A DNA stretch of 64,000 nucleotides from Deltaproteobacteria bacterium (GTDB taxonomy: Bacteria > Myxococcota_C > UBA6777). The position numbers and the translations under genes were made by a program. The notes beneath the pieces are model-generated. The model was not told where the DNA came from. It searched no databases and saw only the letters and a program-made list of their open reading frames with translations. The stretch lies in assembly GCA_006226375.1 (NCBI GenBank), contig SBHC01000042.1, forward strand, positions 124,001-188,000. Reading direction: 5' to 3'. Of the stretch, positions 35,176 through 44,050 are shown piece after piece (the stretch's first letter is position 1; the number at the start of each line of letters is the position of its first letter).

Positions 35176-36315
35176 ATGCTTCCACGATTTCGATGGTTGG
35201 GTCTTTGTGTGTTTCTTTTTGCTTGTCTCACGCTGGCTGGAGGAAAGGGAGAGGCTCAACAAGCTGGCTCATTCAAGACCAAGCCGAGCGGCGAGGATTC
35301 TTCCCTCCCTCGCTCTCTCCGGGAAACTCGAAAGTTCCACCGTCAGATCACCGTTGTCGACTGGCATGTGGACTCCGTGTTTCAGTTAACGCGTCGCTGG
35401 TACGACTTTCGGAAGCACCAGCGAAAGCATGACCTCGACTTTTCTAAGATGAAGCGTGGAGGCATTGGTGCCCAAGTCTTCTCGTTGTGGGTTCCTCCAC
35501 GCGCCATGAAAACAAAAGGTGGTGGTTGGTGGTACTTAAAGCGGATGTATCGTAACTACCGACGGTTGCTTAAGCTATCCAACGGTCTTCTGGTTCACGC
35601 TCGAAATGCCGATGACATCCGGAGAATTCGGAAACAGGGAAAGATAGCAGCCTTGTTGGGAGTGGAAGGGGCACATCCTCTGGAAGGGAAGCTCGCCAGG
35701 ATGCGTGTGTTGGCTCGTTGGGGTGTTGCTTATTTGGGTTTGACCTGGAACAACTCTAACCCCTTTGCGACCTCGGCCAAAGACGAGTGGTACACGAAAG
35801 GGTTCCGGCGACGGGGGCTGACAGCCAAAGGTCGGAAGCTGGTTCGACTCTGCGAGAAATACAAGATACTTGTGGACCTCTCCCATTCGGGGCGGCGTAC
35901 GTTTTGGGATGTGGCGAAGATGTCTCGACGGCCTTTTATCGCTTCACACAGCAACGCATACCGATTGCGCCCTCATTACCGCAACCTCAGCGACAAGCAA
36001 ATGCGGGCCATCGCGAAGTCGGGTGGTATCATCGGGGTGAACTTTTATGCTTTGTTTCTACGGAAATACAAGTACAGGTTTCGTACGCAAATCAAGCATG
36101 TGATCAAGCACATTAAGTACATGATGAAGGTGGCTGGACCGCAAACCATTGCGTTGGGAAGTGACTTTGACGGTATTGTGTACAAGCCTCGGAAACTTCG
36201 ACACATCGGACATCTTCCACGACTCACTCTGGCTTTGGTGAAGGCTGGTTTTACACCCCAACAAGTGCGTCAGATCCTGGGTGAGAACAGCCTGCGAGTT
36301 TTGGGCGCAAAGTAA
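35176..36315 (+). CDS. Membrane dipeptidase (peptidase family M19, renal dipeptidase-like)
   Basis: A protein of 379 residues with an N-terminal signal peptide (LGLCVFLFACLTLAGG ... GEAQ). The metal site pattern is intact: HVDSV at the start of the barrel (VVDWHVDSVF), Glu in LLGVEGAHPLEG, His in VDLSHSGRRTFWDV and in PFIASHSNAYRL, and Asp in ALGSDFDGI. M19 enzymes cleave dipeptides (including D-amino acid and cell-wall derived ones) with two zinc ions. The signal peptide places it in the periplasm or outside, so scavenging of peptides or cell-wall fragments is likely. Confidence 0.9.
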   Translation: MLPRFRWLGLCVFLFACLTLAGGKGEAQQAGSFKTKPSGEDSSLPRSLRETRKFHRQITVVDWHVDSVFQLTRRWYDFRKHQRKHDLDFSKMKRGGIGAQVFSLWVPPRAMKTKGGGWWYLKRMYRNYRRLLKLSNGLLVHARNADDIRRIRKQGKIAALLGVEGAHPLEGKLARMRVLARWGVAYLGLTWNNSNPFATSAKDEWYTKGFRRRGLTAKGRKLVRLCEKYKILVDLSHSGRRTFWDVAKMSRRPFIASHSNAYRLRPHYRNLSDKQMRAIAKSGGIIGVNFYALFLRKYKYRFRTQIKHVIKHIKYMMKVAGPQTIALGSDFDGIVYKPRKLRHIGHLPRLTLALVKAGFTPQQVRQILGENSLRVLGAK

Positions 36316-36347
36316 ATGCGTTGGGATGTTGGTTGAAAGCTTGCCTC

Positions 36348-37235
36348 TCACGGCACCCGAATCGGTTGGCGGGACATCCACTTTCGGAGCCAGGATTGGT
36401 GAACTTTGGCTAACAGCCGATACTTGGATGCTTTGGCGACAGGTGAATCGTAGAGGTTCTCCCGTTTTACCCAGGCTTGTGGCTCGGCGTAGTTGGAGTG
36501 CCAAAAGGCGGCAAACTTCCCGTCGTACAGGACAAGTCCAACGTGGTCGTCCAGCCCCAAAATGTAGAGGCCTGGCCCCATTTTCTTCAGCGGCTTTTTG
36601 AGCGATGTGATCGGCTTTCGCGAAGTGATGAAGCGTTGGGAAGGTCGAGAGACAATCCGCGCCATGGTTCCTGCCGCTTGCTTGGCGAACTTGTAGATTC
36701 TCATGGGGCCACGTTTCTTGGAACGGTATAGAAAGTTTTGGGGGAACCGGAACCCAACACTTCGCAGCGCATGGACCACAAAGTAGCCACAAGCAATGCT
36801 TTTTTGGTGGGGCGCCGTGGCGGTGCCATAGAAATCCCACGAGGTGCCAATCCAAAGGGGCAAGGTTACCTGGTCCAACACGCGAACCATCTCTCGCTCC
36901 AGACTCTTCAACAGAACTCGACGGGTCCTATAACTTCGTGAACGTTGATACTTTCTCTTGTAGCATTGTTGGACGGTGCGAACCGAGGTTAAGAGCCGAC
37001 GGTAGCTTCGGTTGATCCTTCGATGTCGAGAGGATAGCTTCGGTCTTGTGGTACTTATACTTGCTTGAACCAAGCGATTGCGGTAGGTCTTCAGTAGCAC
37101 AAAGCCTTTTTTTCGTAACTGAGCTTCCCATGAGCAAGGTTTGACTCGGTTGGCAGAGGCTTCTGCTTGTTGATTTCGGAACGTTGTTGACATGGTTAAT
37201 CCGAGGAACAGAAGCATCAAGAGCATTCGCTGCAT
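36348..37235 (-). CDS. Secreted NlpC/P60-like cysteine peptidase/amidase candidate
   Basis: A protein of 295 residues with a signal peptide (MQRMLLMLLFLGLTMS...). The ATG at 37235 was chosen for this signal; the frame is open further but overlaps the next gene's promoter. The N-terminal half is basic and helical. The C-terminal half has IACGYFVVHALRSVGFRFP (candidate nucleophile Cys), DDHVGLVLYDGKFAAFWH (candidate His) and a late His/Asn (HSNY), the order found in NlpC/P60-like folds. This would be a peptidoglycan or amide hydrolase in the cell envelope. Motif spacing differs from classical members, so only the fold class is claimed. It is convergent with the dipeptidase gene, 32 bases away. 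Confidence 0.6.
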   Translation of the reverse strand: MQRMLLMLLFLGLTMSTTFRNQQAEASANRVKPCSWEAQLRKKGFVLLKTYRNRLVQASISTTRPKLSSRHRRINRSYRRLLTSVRTVQQCYKRKYQRSRSYRTRRVLLKSLEREMVRVLDQVTLPLWIGTSWDFYGTATAPHQKSIACGYFVVHALRSVGFRFPQNFLYRSKKRGPMRIYKFAKQAAGTMARIVSRPSQRFITSRKPITSLKKPLKKMGPGLYILGLDDHVGLVLYDGKFAAFWHSNYAEPQAWVKRENLYDSPVAKASKYRLLAKVHQSWLRKWMSRQPIRVP

Positions 37236-37365
37236 ATCTTTTTCTCGTTGCGTTTCAGGTGACAGGAAATTGGTTTCATTCTCTCCCGGGGTGAATCCAT
37301 TACGCCTGGGCTTGGCTCTTGATTGCAACGTTGTTTTCTTTTGATTGTTGTGATGAGGTGTTGGG

Positions 37366-37998
37366 ATGACAAGTCCTTCAGGTGATAGCCCGTACCGAAC
37401 TTTTCTTGTGCCTGCCATCTTGCTGCTTGTGGGAGTGGCTTGGGTGAGCCTCTCTCCAGCGGAAGAGGTCTTGGGGCAAGGGATCAAGATTGTGTATGTC
37501 CATGTGGCGTGCATTTGGGTGGGGCTGTTTGGCTTTGTCGGGTGGGCGCTGCTGGGTTGGACGTCGGCTCTCTCGGAGCGGCTATCCCGCCGATGGCATC
37601 CTTGGGTTCGTGCGCTGGGCTGGATGGCAGTCGTGTGGTTTGGCCTGGGGGTTGGGACCAGTATGATCGCCGCCAAAATCAACTGGGGTGCCATTTATTG
37701 GGCGGAACCTCGGATGAAGACGGCCATCTTTTGTTGGATGGCTGCTCTGGCCATTCACACGGTCAATCTGTGGGTTCCATCCCCTCGTATCGAAGCGGCT
37801 CTTTCCGGGGTTCCTGCGTTAATGGTCGTGTTCTTGCTGTGGATCACTCCTCTTGTCCTCCACCCGCGACAACCGTTTATGGGGAAAGACACCACACCGT
37901 TCTTTCTCGCCTTCCTGGGTACCTTTGCGATTGCGTTGGCTCTGGCTGTTTGGACGACGATTTGGTTGGCTCGTCGAAAGAGGGCTGATGCCTCCTAA
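37366..37998 (+). CDS. CcmC/CcsA-like cytochrome c assembly membrane protein
   Basis: A protein of 210 residues with six hydrophobic segments. The first loop has GIKIVYVHVACIW, like the IFYIHVPxAW element with a heme-ligand His of CcmC. The tryptophan-rich segment reads KINWGAIYWAEPRMKT, corresponding to WGxxWxWDxR in CcmC/CcsA. A second conserved His is in VLHPRQPFMGK. These match heme-handling proteins of c-type cytochrome maturation, but the Trp signature is diverged (EPRM for DPRL) and no other ccm gene is adjacent. A GAGGTG stretch precedes the ATG. Its stop interlocks with that of the next, convergent gene (CTAA). Confidence 0.72.
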   Translation: MTSPSGDSPYRTFLVPAILLLVGVAWVSLSPAEEVLGQGIKIVYVHVACIWVGLFGFVGWALLGWTSALSERLSRRWHPWVRALGWMAVVWFGLGVGTSMIAAKINWGAIYWAEPRMKTAIFCWMAALAIHTVNLWVPSPRIEAALSGVPALMVVFLLWITPLVLHPRQPFMGKDTTPFFLAFLGTFAIALALAVWTTIWLARRKRADAS

Positions 37999-38786
37999 GA
38001 CGGTGTCTTGTTGAGGTGGAGTTGAGCGGACGGTGTAAAGAAGTGTTGGCGGGCAAGAAGGCCGCAGGTAAGGGCGCTTAAGGTTCCTGACGCAAGAATC
38101 ATCGCGACAATCACAAATTGGTACAGGGCGGCTTGCATCGGGTGAACGCCAGCCAGCAGCATCCCTGTCATCATCCCTGGAATCCATACGATTCCCAAGG
38201 ACCTCATTGAGTCCATGCGAGGTATCAGGCTGGCTCTTACGGCGTCACGAAGGTGGGGTTGTATCGCAACCTCTGGTGTGGCTCCCAAGGATAAAGCTGC
38301 TTCGATCTGCCCTCGCTGGTGGGTCACATCCGCTTGCAGACGCTCCATCACCAAGCCCACCGTCGTCATGCTGTTCGCAATTAACATGCTTCCGATAGGA
38401 ATGACAGCTGTCAGGCGGGCTTCCATCACTCCCAGACCTGTCATCAACGCAATGACACTCAAAGAGCCCAGGGCAATGCTCATCGCCAGGGTCTTTTGGG
38501 CTCCTTGCAATCCCGACGCTCGCTTCTGCGCCAAGCTGGAAGCAAACCCAACCATGACCACAAACACAGGAAGAGACAGCCACAGCGTTCTTTGAAGCAC
38601 CATCAGTAGCACGGAGCCAACCAACGTGATTTGAAGCAGCCCACGCAACGAGGCTTGTAGGCCTTCTCGAAACACCGGAACATGGGCTCGATACGCTACA
38701 CCCAGCACGGCCAGGACAAGCCCGAGAGACACTGCAGCCTGAAGGACTCGCAAGGTCCAGGGGTCAAGTGAGAGTTGAGAAAGCAT
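37995..38786 (-). CDS. fetB: FetB-like ABC transporter permease (UPF0014)
   Basis: A protein of 263 residues with about seven membrane segments. The cytoplasmic motif QIEAALSLGATPEVAIQPHLRDAVRASL and the following RMDSMRSLGIVWIPGMMTGMLLAG are diagnostic of the UPF0014/FetB family (YbbM). FetAB exports iron and protects against oxidative stress in E. coli; other members may have different roles. The gene overlaps the upstream ATPase gene by 23 bases, giving a coupled operon. Confidence 0.88.
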   Translation of the reverse strand: MLSQLSLDPWTLRVLQAAVSLGLVLAVLGVAYRAHVPVFREGLQASLRGLLQITLVGSVLLMVLQRTLWLSLPVFVVMVGFASSLAQKRASGLQGAQKTLAMSIALGSLSVIALMTGLGVMEARLTAVIPIGSMLIANSMTTVGLVMERLQADVTHQRGQIEAALSLGATPEVAIQPHLRDAVRASLIPRMDSMRSLGIVWIPGMMTGMLLAGVHPMQAALYQFVIVAMILASGTLSALTCGLLARQHFFTPSAQLHLNKTPS

Positions 38787-39471
38787 CCAGCACCTCCTCC
38801 ATGGGTCCTTGTTTCACAAGGTTTCCGTTGTGCAAAAGCCAGGCTCTATCGGCAATTCGTCTTGCCTGTTCCAGGTCGTGTGTGACCCATAGCGCGCAGT
38901 GTTGCTTTTGTTTCACCCATTGCCTGACGGTTTCTTCGATGCGAAGCCGGGTGGCTTCATCGAGGGCAGAGGTCGGTTCGTCCAGGAGCAACACATCAGG
39001 CTGGTTGGCCAGAGTGCGCGCCAAAGACACCCGTTGCGCCTCTCCACCAGACAAGGTTTCTACGGAAGCTTCGGGCTTTCCAGCAAACGAGACTTGGTCC
39101 AGCAAGTTTTGGATGTCTTTCTTGGAGAGAACTCGACCTTGCTGGGTTGGACCAAATTGAAGGTTGCTTTCCACCGTACCAGGGAACAGATGGGGTTGCT
39201 GCATGACCAGTCCAACGCGTTGTCGTAACACCTGAGGAGCCAGGGTGAAGACATCCGTGTTGTGAAGTCGCAAGGTCCCACCACTGGGTTCCGCAAGCCT
39301 GTTCACCAATCGCAAAAGGGATGACTTTCCTGAACCACTGGGCCCAAGGACGGCGACCACTTCGTTGGCAGACACGCGCGCAGAAAAGGGATGGACCAAA
39401 ACAGTGTCTTGAACAACGCAAGACACCTGTTCCAGGGCAAGAACTACGTCTGGCTGGGTTGGGGTACTCAA
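38764..39471 (-). CDS. fetA: FetA-like ABC transporter ATP-binding protein
   Basis: A protein of 235 residues. Walker A is LGPSGSGKSSLLRLVN, the signature is ETLSGGEAQRVSLARTL, Walker B is VLLLDEPTSALDE, and the switch His is ALWVTHDLEQ. These are all intact. With the FetB-like permease encoded immediately downstream (23-base overlap), it forms the predicted iron-exporting FetAB transporter. The order ATPase then permease matches E. coli ybbL-ybbM. The ATG lies ~55 bases downstream of the acyl-CoA synthetase stop. Confidence 0.88.
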   Translation of the reverse strand: MSTPTQPDVVLALEQVSCVVQDTVLVHPFSARVSANEVVAVLGPSGSGKSSLLRLVNRLAEPSGGTLRLHNTDVFTLAPQVLRQRVGLVMQQPHLFPGTVESNLQFGPTQQGRVLSKKDIQNLLDQVSFAGKPEASVETLSGGEAQRVSLARTLANQPDVLLLDEPTSALDEATRLRIEETVRQWVKQKQHCALWVTHDLEQARRIADRAWLLHNGNLVKQGPMEEVLDAFSTLT

Positions 39472-39526
39472 TGTAGGGTTCCTGGATGCTCAGGGAGAGT
39501 CGGTGGAAGAAGGGAGGGGCTGAGGA

Positions 39527-41200
39527 TTATTCCCAGATGAGGGGCTGTTTGGCGTCGTACCAACCGTCGAGGCTGGGACCGTAGGTGTCGTCGATGACGT
39601 TGCGCTTGAGCTTCATCGTTGGGGTGAGGAACCCGTTGTCGATGTCCCAAACGTCTTTGGCGACCACAAAGAACTGCATGTGCTCGTGGTGTTCGACGGC
39701 ATCGTTCACGGATTTCAGCAAGCTCTTCAGCGCGCCTTCGACTTCGTCTTTCACGCCTGCTTCGTTGATGCGATTGCGGTAGTCTTCAGCCAACTGGAGA
39801 ACAGCGTAAGCGCTGGGGTAACCGGAACCAGAAACGCAGCTTTGCTCGACGTAGGGGCTGGCGTTGATCAGGTTTTCGATGGGCGCGGGAGCCACATACT
39901 TACCTTTGCTGGTTTTGAACAACTCTTTGACCCGACCGGTGATTCGGAGGCGGCCTTGCTCGTCGATTTCACCGCGGTCTCCTGTTTTCAGGTAACCATC
40001 TTCGGTGAAGGAGTCTTTGGTGGCGTCTTCCATTTTGTAGTAGCCCAACATGGTCGCAGGACTCTTGACCAAGATCTCGCCTTGCTCGCTGATCTTGGTG
40101 TCTACACCCTCACAGGAGTGACCCACGTAGCCGACACGAGTTTGGCCGGGGCGGGAAATGTGGGAGTAGGCGAAGTTCTCGGACATTCCGTAACCTTCAA
40201 GAAGCTCAAGGCCGAGGTCGCGGTACCACTGGATGAGTTCGGGTGGAATGGGAGCCGAGCCACTACCTGCGTAGCGAGCTTGATCCAAGCCCAGTCCAGC
40301 GAGGACTTTCTTCTTGATAATCTTCCCAAGGATGGGGATTTTGATCAGGAAACTGAGCTTTTTGGGCGGCATCTTCTTGAACACTCCCTGCTGGAATTTC
40401 AGCCAGAGACGTGGCACGGAGATGAAGAAGGTGGGGCGCGCGCGGTTCAAGTCCTGGACGAAGGAGTTCAAGGACTCTGCGAAGAACACGTGGAAGCCGA
40501 AGTACAACGAGCCCGTTTCAACAATCCAACGCTCGAACACGTGAGCCAGCGGAAGGTAAGACAACATACGATCCTTGTCGTCGATGTCGAAGATCTTCAC
40601 GATGCCTTCTCCAGCAGCACACATGGTGGTGAAGGAGTGCATGACGCCTTTGGGACGACCGGTGGAGCCCGAGGTGTAAACCAAGATAGCGAGGTTGTCC
40701 ATGTCCGGCTGGGGGTTGTCGGCGATGGGTTCGTGCTTGGCGATGATGTCATCCCACTTCTCGAAGTCGTTGGGCGGGCTGATGTGGTCTGGGAATGAGA
40801 TCTTCGGCATATCCGCAGGGATAGCGTTTTTCATGTCAGCCCAAGGTCCTTTGTCGAGCTTGCCCACAAAGACCAACTGGGATTCGCTGTGCTCCAAGGT
40901 GTACGCAACGGTGTCTGCGTTGAGAGTCGGGTACAAGGCGACTGACACGTGACCGGCCATCCAAATCGCCAGGTCTGTGATGATGAAGTGGGTGCAGTTC
41001 TTGGAGATCATGGCAATTCGACTGCCAGGCTCCAGATCCAAGGAGCGGAGGTAAGCAGCCATACGGCGCGCCTCGTCCATGGTTTGCTTCCAGGTGTAGT
41101 CCTTGGTTTTCCCACCGTCATACGGTTGGGTCATGTACACTTTATCGGGGTGATTGGCTTCCCAATCATACACTCTACTGAGCAGCATATTCTGGCCCAT
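39527..41200 (-). CDS. AMP-forming acyl-CoA synthetase (long-chain type)
   Basis: A protein of 557 residues. The P-loop-like AMP motif is ILVYTSGSTGRPKGVMHS, the later conserved GYGMSENFAYSH and YLKTGDRGEIDEQGRLRITGR, KELFKTSKGKYVAPAPIE complete the pattern (given in separate parts). The enzyme joins ATP and a fatty acid, forming acyl-AMP and then acyl-CoA. AAGGAGAG lies just upstream of the ATG at 41200; a longer open frame is not supported. Its C-terminal lysine sits in GKYVAPAPIE. Chain length is not known. The fatty acid-related context is limited to a divergent SDR gene. Confidence 0.9.
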   Translation of the reverse strand: MGQNMLLSRVYDWEANHPDKVYMTQPYDGGKTKDYTWKQTMDEARRMAAYLRSLDLEPGSRIAMISKNCTHFIITDLAIWMAGHVSVALYPTLNADTVAYTLEHSESQLVFVGKLDKGPWADMKNAIPADMPKISFPDHISPPNDFEKWDDIIAKHEPIADNPQPDMDNLAILVYTSGSTGRPKGVMHSFTTMCAAGEGIVKIFDIDDKDRMLSYLPLAHVFERWIVETGSLYFGFHVFFAESLNSFVQDLNRARPTFFISVPRLWLKFQQGVFKKMPPKKLSFLIKIPILGKIIKKKVLAGLGLDQARYAGSGSAPIPPELIQWYRDLGLELLEGYGMSENFAYSHISRPGQTRVGYVGHSCEGVDTKISEQGEILVKSPATMLGYYKMEDATKDSFTEDGYLKTGDRGEIDEQGRLRITGRVKELFKTSKGKYVAPAPIENLINASPYVEQSCVSGSGYPSAYAVLQLAEDYRNRINEAGVKDEVEGALKSLLKSVNDAVEHHEHMQFFVVAKDVWDIDNGFLTPTMKLKRNVIDDTYGPSLDGWYDAKQPLIWE

Positions 41201-41244
41201 TGAAGTCTCTCCTTGTCTATTGTCTACTATCTTGTTGAACCATG

Positions 41245-41292
41245 GGTGTCGGAAATGAGCAGACACCATATCAAAATATGCAACAAATTGCA
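41245..41292. repeat. Three consecutive small hairpins
   Basis: GGTGTC/GACACC (41245-41267), CATAT/ATATG with loop CAAA (41267-41280), and TGCAA/TTGCA with loop CAAA (41279-41292) follow one another and share edge bases. They lie between divergent genes and may be operators or part of an mRNA leader. Confidence 0.3.
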
Positions 41293-41453
41293 TCTTTCAT
41301 TTATGTGTTTTTCTTTGGAGATTCAAGGGGTGCCAGCAAACATCCGAGACCATCGGGCCTTTCTTGACAGCCTCTGCTGGATTTGTCAGTGTTCCTCCAC
41401 TGCATTTTGCTGCATTCTTTCTGAAATCGATTCAATCGTGAGAGGGTATCCTG

Positions 41454-42215
41454 ATGGGACGCGTTCAAGACAAAGTTGCGATTATCACAGGTGGGGCATC
41501 CGGCTTGGGAAAAGCATCGGCCGAGCTGTTTGTGCAAGAAGGTGCCAAGGTTGTCCTTGGTGACAAAGACAAGCGAAGGGGCCGTAAGGTCGCAGAAGCT
41601 CTCGGTGATGCCGCCACGTTTGTGGAGATGGATGTTACCCAGCAAGACGATTGGGATGCGCTGTTCCAGCACACACTGGACACGCACGGAGCCCTCGACA
41701 TCCTCGTCAATGGCGCAGGCTTAGGGGTCATGAAAAACATCGAGGAAGTCTCCCTGGAGGAGTGGCGCTTTGTCCACGCAGTCTGTTTGGACGGAACCTT
41801 TCTGGGCTGTCAGGGTGCTGTTCGTGTGATGAAGGAAAACGGCGGCGGCTCCATCATCAACTTGTCTTCGATTGCGGGCTTGCGAGGGGTCCCCGACCTT
41901 CCTGCCTATAGTTCCAGCAAAGCAGGTGTCAGGATGTTGAGCAAGTCTGTGGCGCTCCATTGTGCCCGTCACAAGTACAACATCCGCTGCAACTCGGTTC
42001 ACCCCTCTTTCATTGACACACCCATGGTGGAGAAGATGGTGATGATGAGTCCCGACCCCGACAAAATGGAGAAGTTCGTTAACGGCCTCTCTCCCCTCGG
42101 GCGAATGGGACGCCCCGATGAAGTCGCAAACCTGGTTCTCTTCCTTGCTTCCGATGAGTCCTCTTTCATCAACGGTGAAGAGATTGTGATCGACGGTGGC
42201 GTGACCGCTCGATAA
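41454..42215 (+). CDS. Short-chain dehydrogenase/reductase (SDR)
   Basis: A protein of 253 residues of classical SDR type. The NAD(P) motif is ITGGASGLGKASAELF, followed by LGDKDKRRG with an Asp after the second strand that suggests NAD preference. NAG is found in ILVNGAGLG, and the catalytic Ser-Tyr-Lys are in NLSSIAGLRG and YSSSKAGVRM. The end carries the usual NGEEIVIDGG. The substrate (alcohol, steroid-like compound or 3-hydroxyacyl derivative) cannot be told. GAGAGGG precedes the ATG. Confidence 0.9.
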   Translation: MGRVQDKVAIITGGASGLGKASAELFVQEGAKVVLGDKDKRRGRKVAEALGDAATFVEMDVTQQDDWDALFQHTLDTHGALDILVNGAGLGVMKNIEEVSLEEWRFVHAVCLDGTFLGCQGAVRVMKENGGGSIINLSSIAGLRGVPDLPAYSSSKAGVRMLSKSVALHCARHKYNIRCNSVHPSFIDTPMVEKMVMMSPDPDKMEKFVNGLSPLGRMGRPDEVANLVLFLASDESSFINGEEIVIDGGVTAR

Positions 42216-42272
42216 GCCAGTCGCAAGGTCTCTACGGTTACATCGCTGCGATTTTCCCAACGGGGGTAGGAC

Positions 42273-43475
42273 ATGCTCTCTACAGTGTTGATGTATCTCA
42301 TTATCCCTGTCACCAGCGGTGTGATTGGTTGGGGCACCAACGTCTTGGCGATCAAGATGATGTTCAAGCCCATCGACTTTGTTGGCGTTCCTCCCTTCCT
42401 CGGTTGGCAAGGCATCATCCCCGCAAGAGCCAGCAAGATGGCTGCGATTTGTGTGGATCTGATGACCGCAAAGTTGCTGGACATCGAACAGGTCGTCCAG
42501 CGCATCGAGCCTGAGCGTGTGGGCGCTGAACTTCAGCCCCTCCTTGAGCAGATGACCCGAGAGATCCTCGATGATGTAATTCAAACCCATTATCCGAGGC
42601 TTTGGGACAATGTCCCACTGCGAGTGAAGGAACAAACCTACGCTCGGATTGAGAAAGAAATCCCCACAGTTGTTGAGAAAATCGTTCACGATATCCACAC
42701 CAACGTCCATGACCTTCTCGACGTTCGTTCGATGGTGATTGATGCGTTTGTGCAAAATCGTGAGCTGCTCAATGAGTTGTTCATGCGATGCGGTCACAAA
42801 GAGTTTGAGTTTGTCGGTCGTTCGGGGCTTTGGTTTGGTTTGTTGTTCGGGCTGCTCCAGATGGCAGTTTGGATTTTCTTTAAGCCTTGGTGGTTGCTTC
42901 CTCTTGCGGGCTTGCTCGTCGGGTATGCGACGAACTGGCTCGCGCTCAAGATGATCTTTGAACCCCAGGAACCCCAGAAAATAGGTCCTTGGTCCTGGCA
43001 GGGTTTGTTTCTCAAGCGTCAAGACGAGGTGGCGAAAGAGTACGCAGCCGTGTTTGCAGGTCAGGTCCTCAAGCCAGAGAACATCATGGCTAGTCTGCTC
43101 CGAGGGCCAGCGTCTGACCTCTTGTTTACCATTGTTCAGAAGCACCTCTCCGAAGCCGTTGACAGCGTTCCCGGTCGAAGTAAGACCCTTCTCAAGTGGG
43201 TCGTGGGCAACGAAAAGTACGAAACCATGAAAATGGCTGTCGTTAACCGAATTGTTGTGCAACTTCCTTCTTCCATCTCAACCTTGTACGAGTACACCGA
43301 GGAAGCGCTCGACCTGGAAACGACTCTTCGGGATAACTTGCAGCAGCTGTCGTCTTCGGAGTTTGAGCAGATCCTTCGACCTATCTTTCAAGAGGACGAG
43401 TGGATTCTCATTCTGGTGGGTGCTGTCTTAGGTGCTTTGGCTGGGTTTGCTCAACTTGTTCTTGTCTTCTCCTAG
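42273..43475 (+). CDS. DUF445 family membrane protein
   Basis: A protein of 400 residues. The N-terminal segment GWGTNVLAIKMMFKPIDFVG is repeated as a similar element after the middle membrane helices (GYATNWLALKMIFEPQEP), a feature of the DUF445 (YheB-like) family. Between them lie ~110 helical residues, then two membrane helices; one more membrane helix ends the protein (LILVGAVLGALAGFAQLVLVF). Function is unknown. GGGGGTAGGA lies just ahead of the ATG. It may be in one transcript with the SDR gene (57-base gap) and the next small gene. Confidence 0.85.
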   Translation: MLSTVLMYLIIPVTSGVIGWGTNVLAIKMMFKPIDFVGVPPFLGWQGIIPARASKMAAICVDLMTAKLLDIEQVVQRIEPERVGAELQPLLEQMTREILDDVIQTHYPRLWDNVPLRVKEQTYARIEKEIPTVVEKIVHDIHTNVHDLLDVRSMVIDAFVQNRELLNELFMRCGHKEFEFVGRSGLWFGLLFGLLQMAVWIFFKPWWLLPLAGLLVGYATNWLALKMIFEPQEPQKIGPWSWQGLFLKRQDEVAKEYAAVFAGQVLKPENIMASLLRGPASDLLFTIVQKHLSEAVDSVPGRSKTLLKWVVGNEKYETMKMAVVNRIVVQLPSSISTLYEYTEEALDLETTLRDNLQQLSSSEFEQILRPIFQEDEWILILVGAVLGALAGFAQLVLVFS

Positions 43476-43528
43476 CTCAGTTGATTCGGGTTGTTCCTTG
43501 GGTCTGTTTTTGTTCTGGAGGTTCTTGG

Positions 43529-43948
43529 ATGATGCCACTTTCTCTTGATCCTGCTACCCAACGCTTGGTCCTGCGCATCAAGTCCAAGCACGAGGTGTTT
43601 TGGGCCGAACCTTCCGATGTGTTTGAAGAGGTGCTCTCCCTCTACAAGGGTTTTGAAAAGTGGGAGAAAGACAAGTTTGATCCGGTCAACCTGGACAACA
43701 TTCTCAAGGTGCAGAAAGAGCTGAGGTTGTGTGTCAATCATCCCAACCGAGGCATGGACTTTTGTGACCTCTCCGATGAGCCCGTTCAATCCGACCCTTT
43801 CCAGCTGCTTCGTCAGGCTTCCGAAGAGCAAGTGGAGCTTTGGGAGTTCAACCCCTACCAACAAGAAACCCGGCGCGTTTATCCTTCCTCCGAGGAAGAC
43901 CTGGAGTGGCTCTCCTCTCTGGAGGACTCTCTTTTTTCTGGTTCCTAA
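43529..43948 (+). CDS. Hypothetical protein (139 residues)
   Basis: Not recognised. The ATG at 43529 is preceded by GGAGG at 43517-43521. The protein is acidic and soluble, with helical stretches (SDVFEEVLSLYKGFEKWEKD) and no signal or repeats. It follows the DUF445 gene by 53 bases on the same strand, so they may be co-transcribed. A cytoplasmic role is likely, nothing more can be said. Confidence 0.65.
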   Translation: MMPLSLDPATQRLVLRIKSKHEVFWAEPSDVFEEVLSLYKGFEKWEKDKFDPVNLDNILKVQKELRLCVNHPNRGMDFCDLSDEPVQSDPFQLLRQASEEQVELWEFNPYQQETRRVYPSSEEDLEWLSSLEDSLFSGS

Positions 43949-44050
43949 GATAAGATTGACAGTTCCATGGTAGGGATGCGCATCGTGGCATTTCATAACG
44001 TTGATGGTATACTATGTCTTGGTGTTCAACACGGTATGGAGGTTTTTGCA

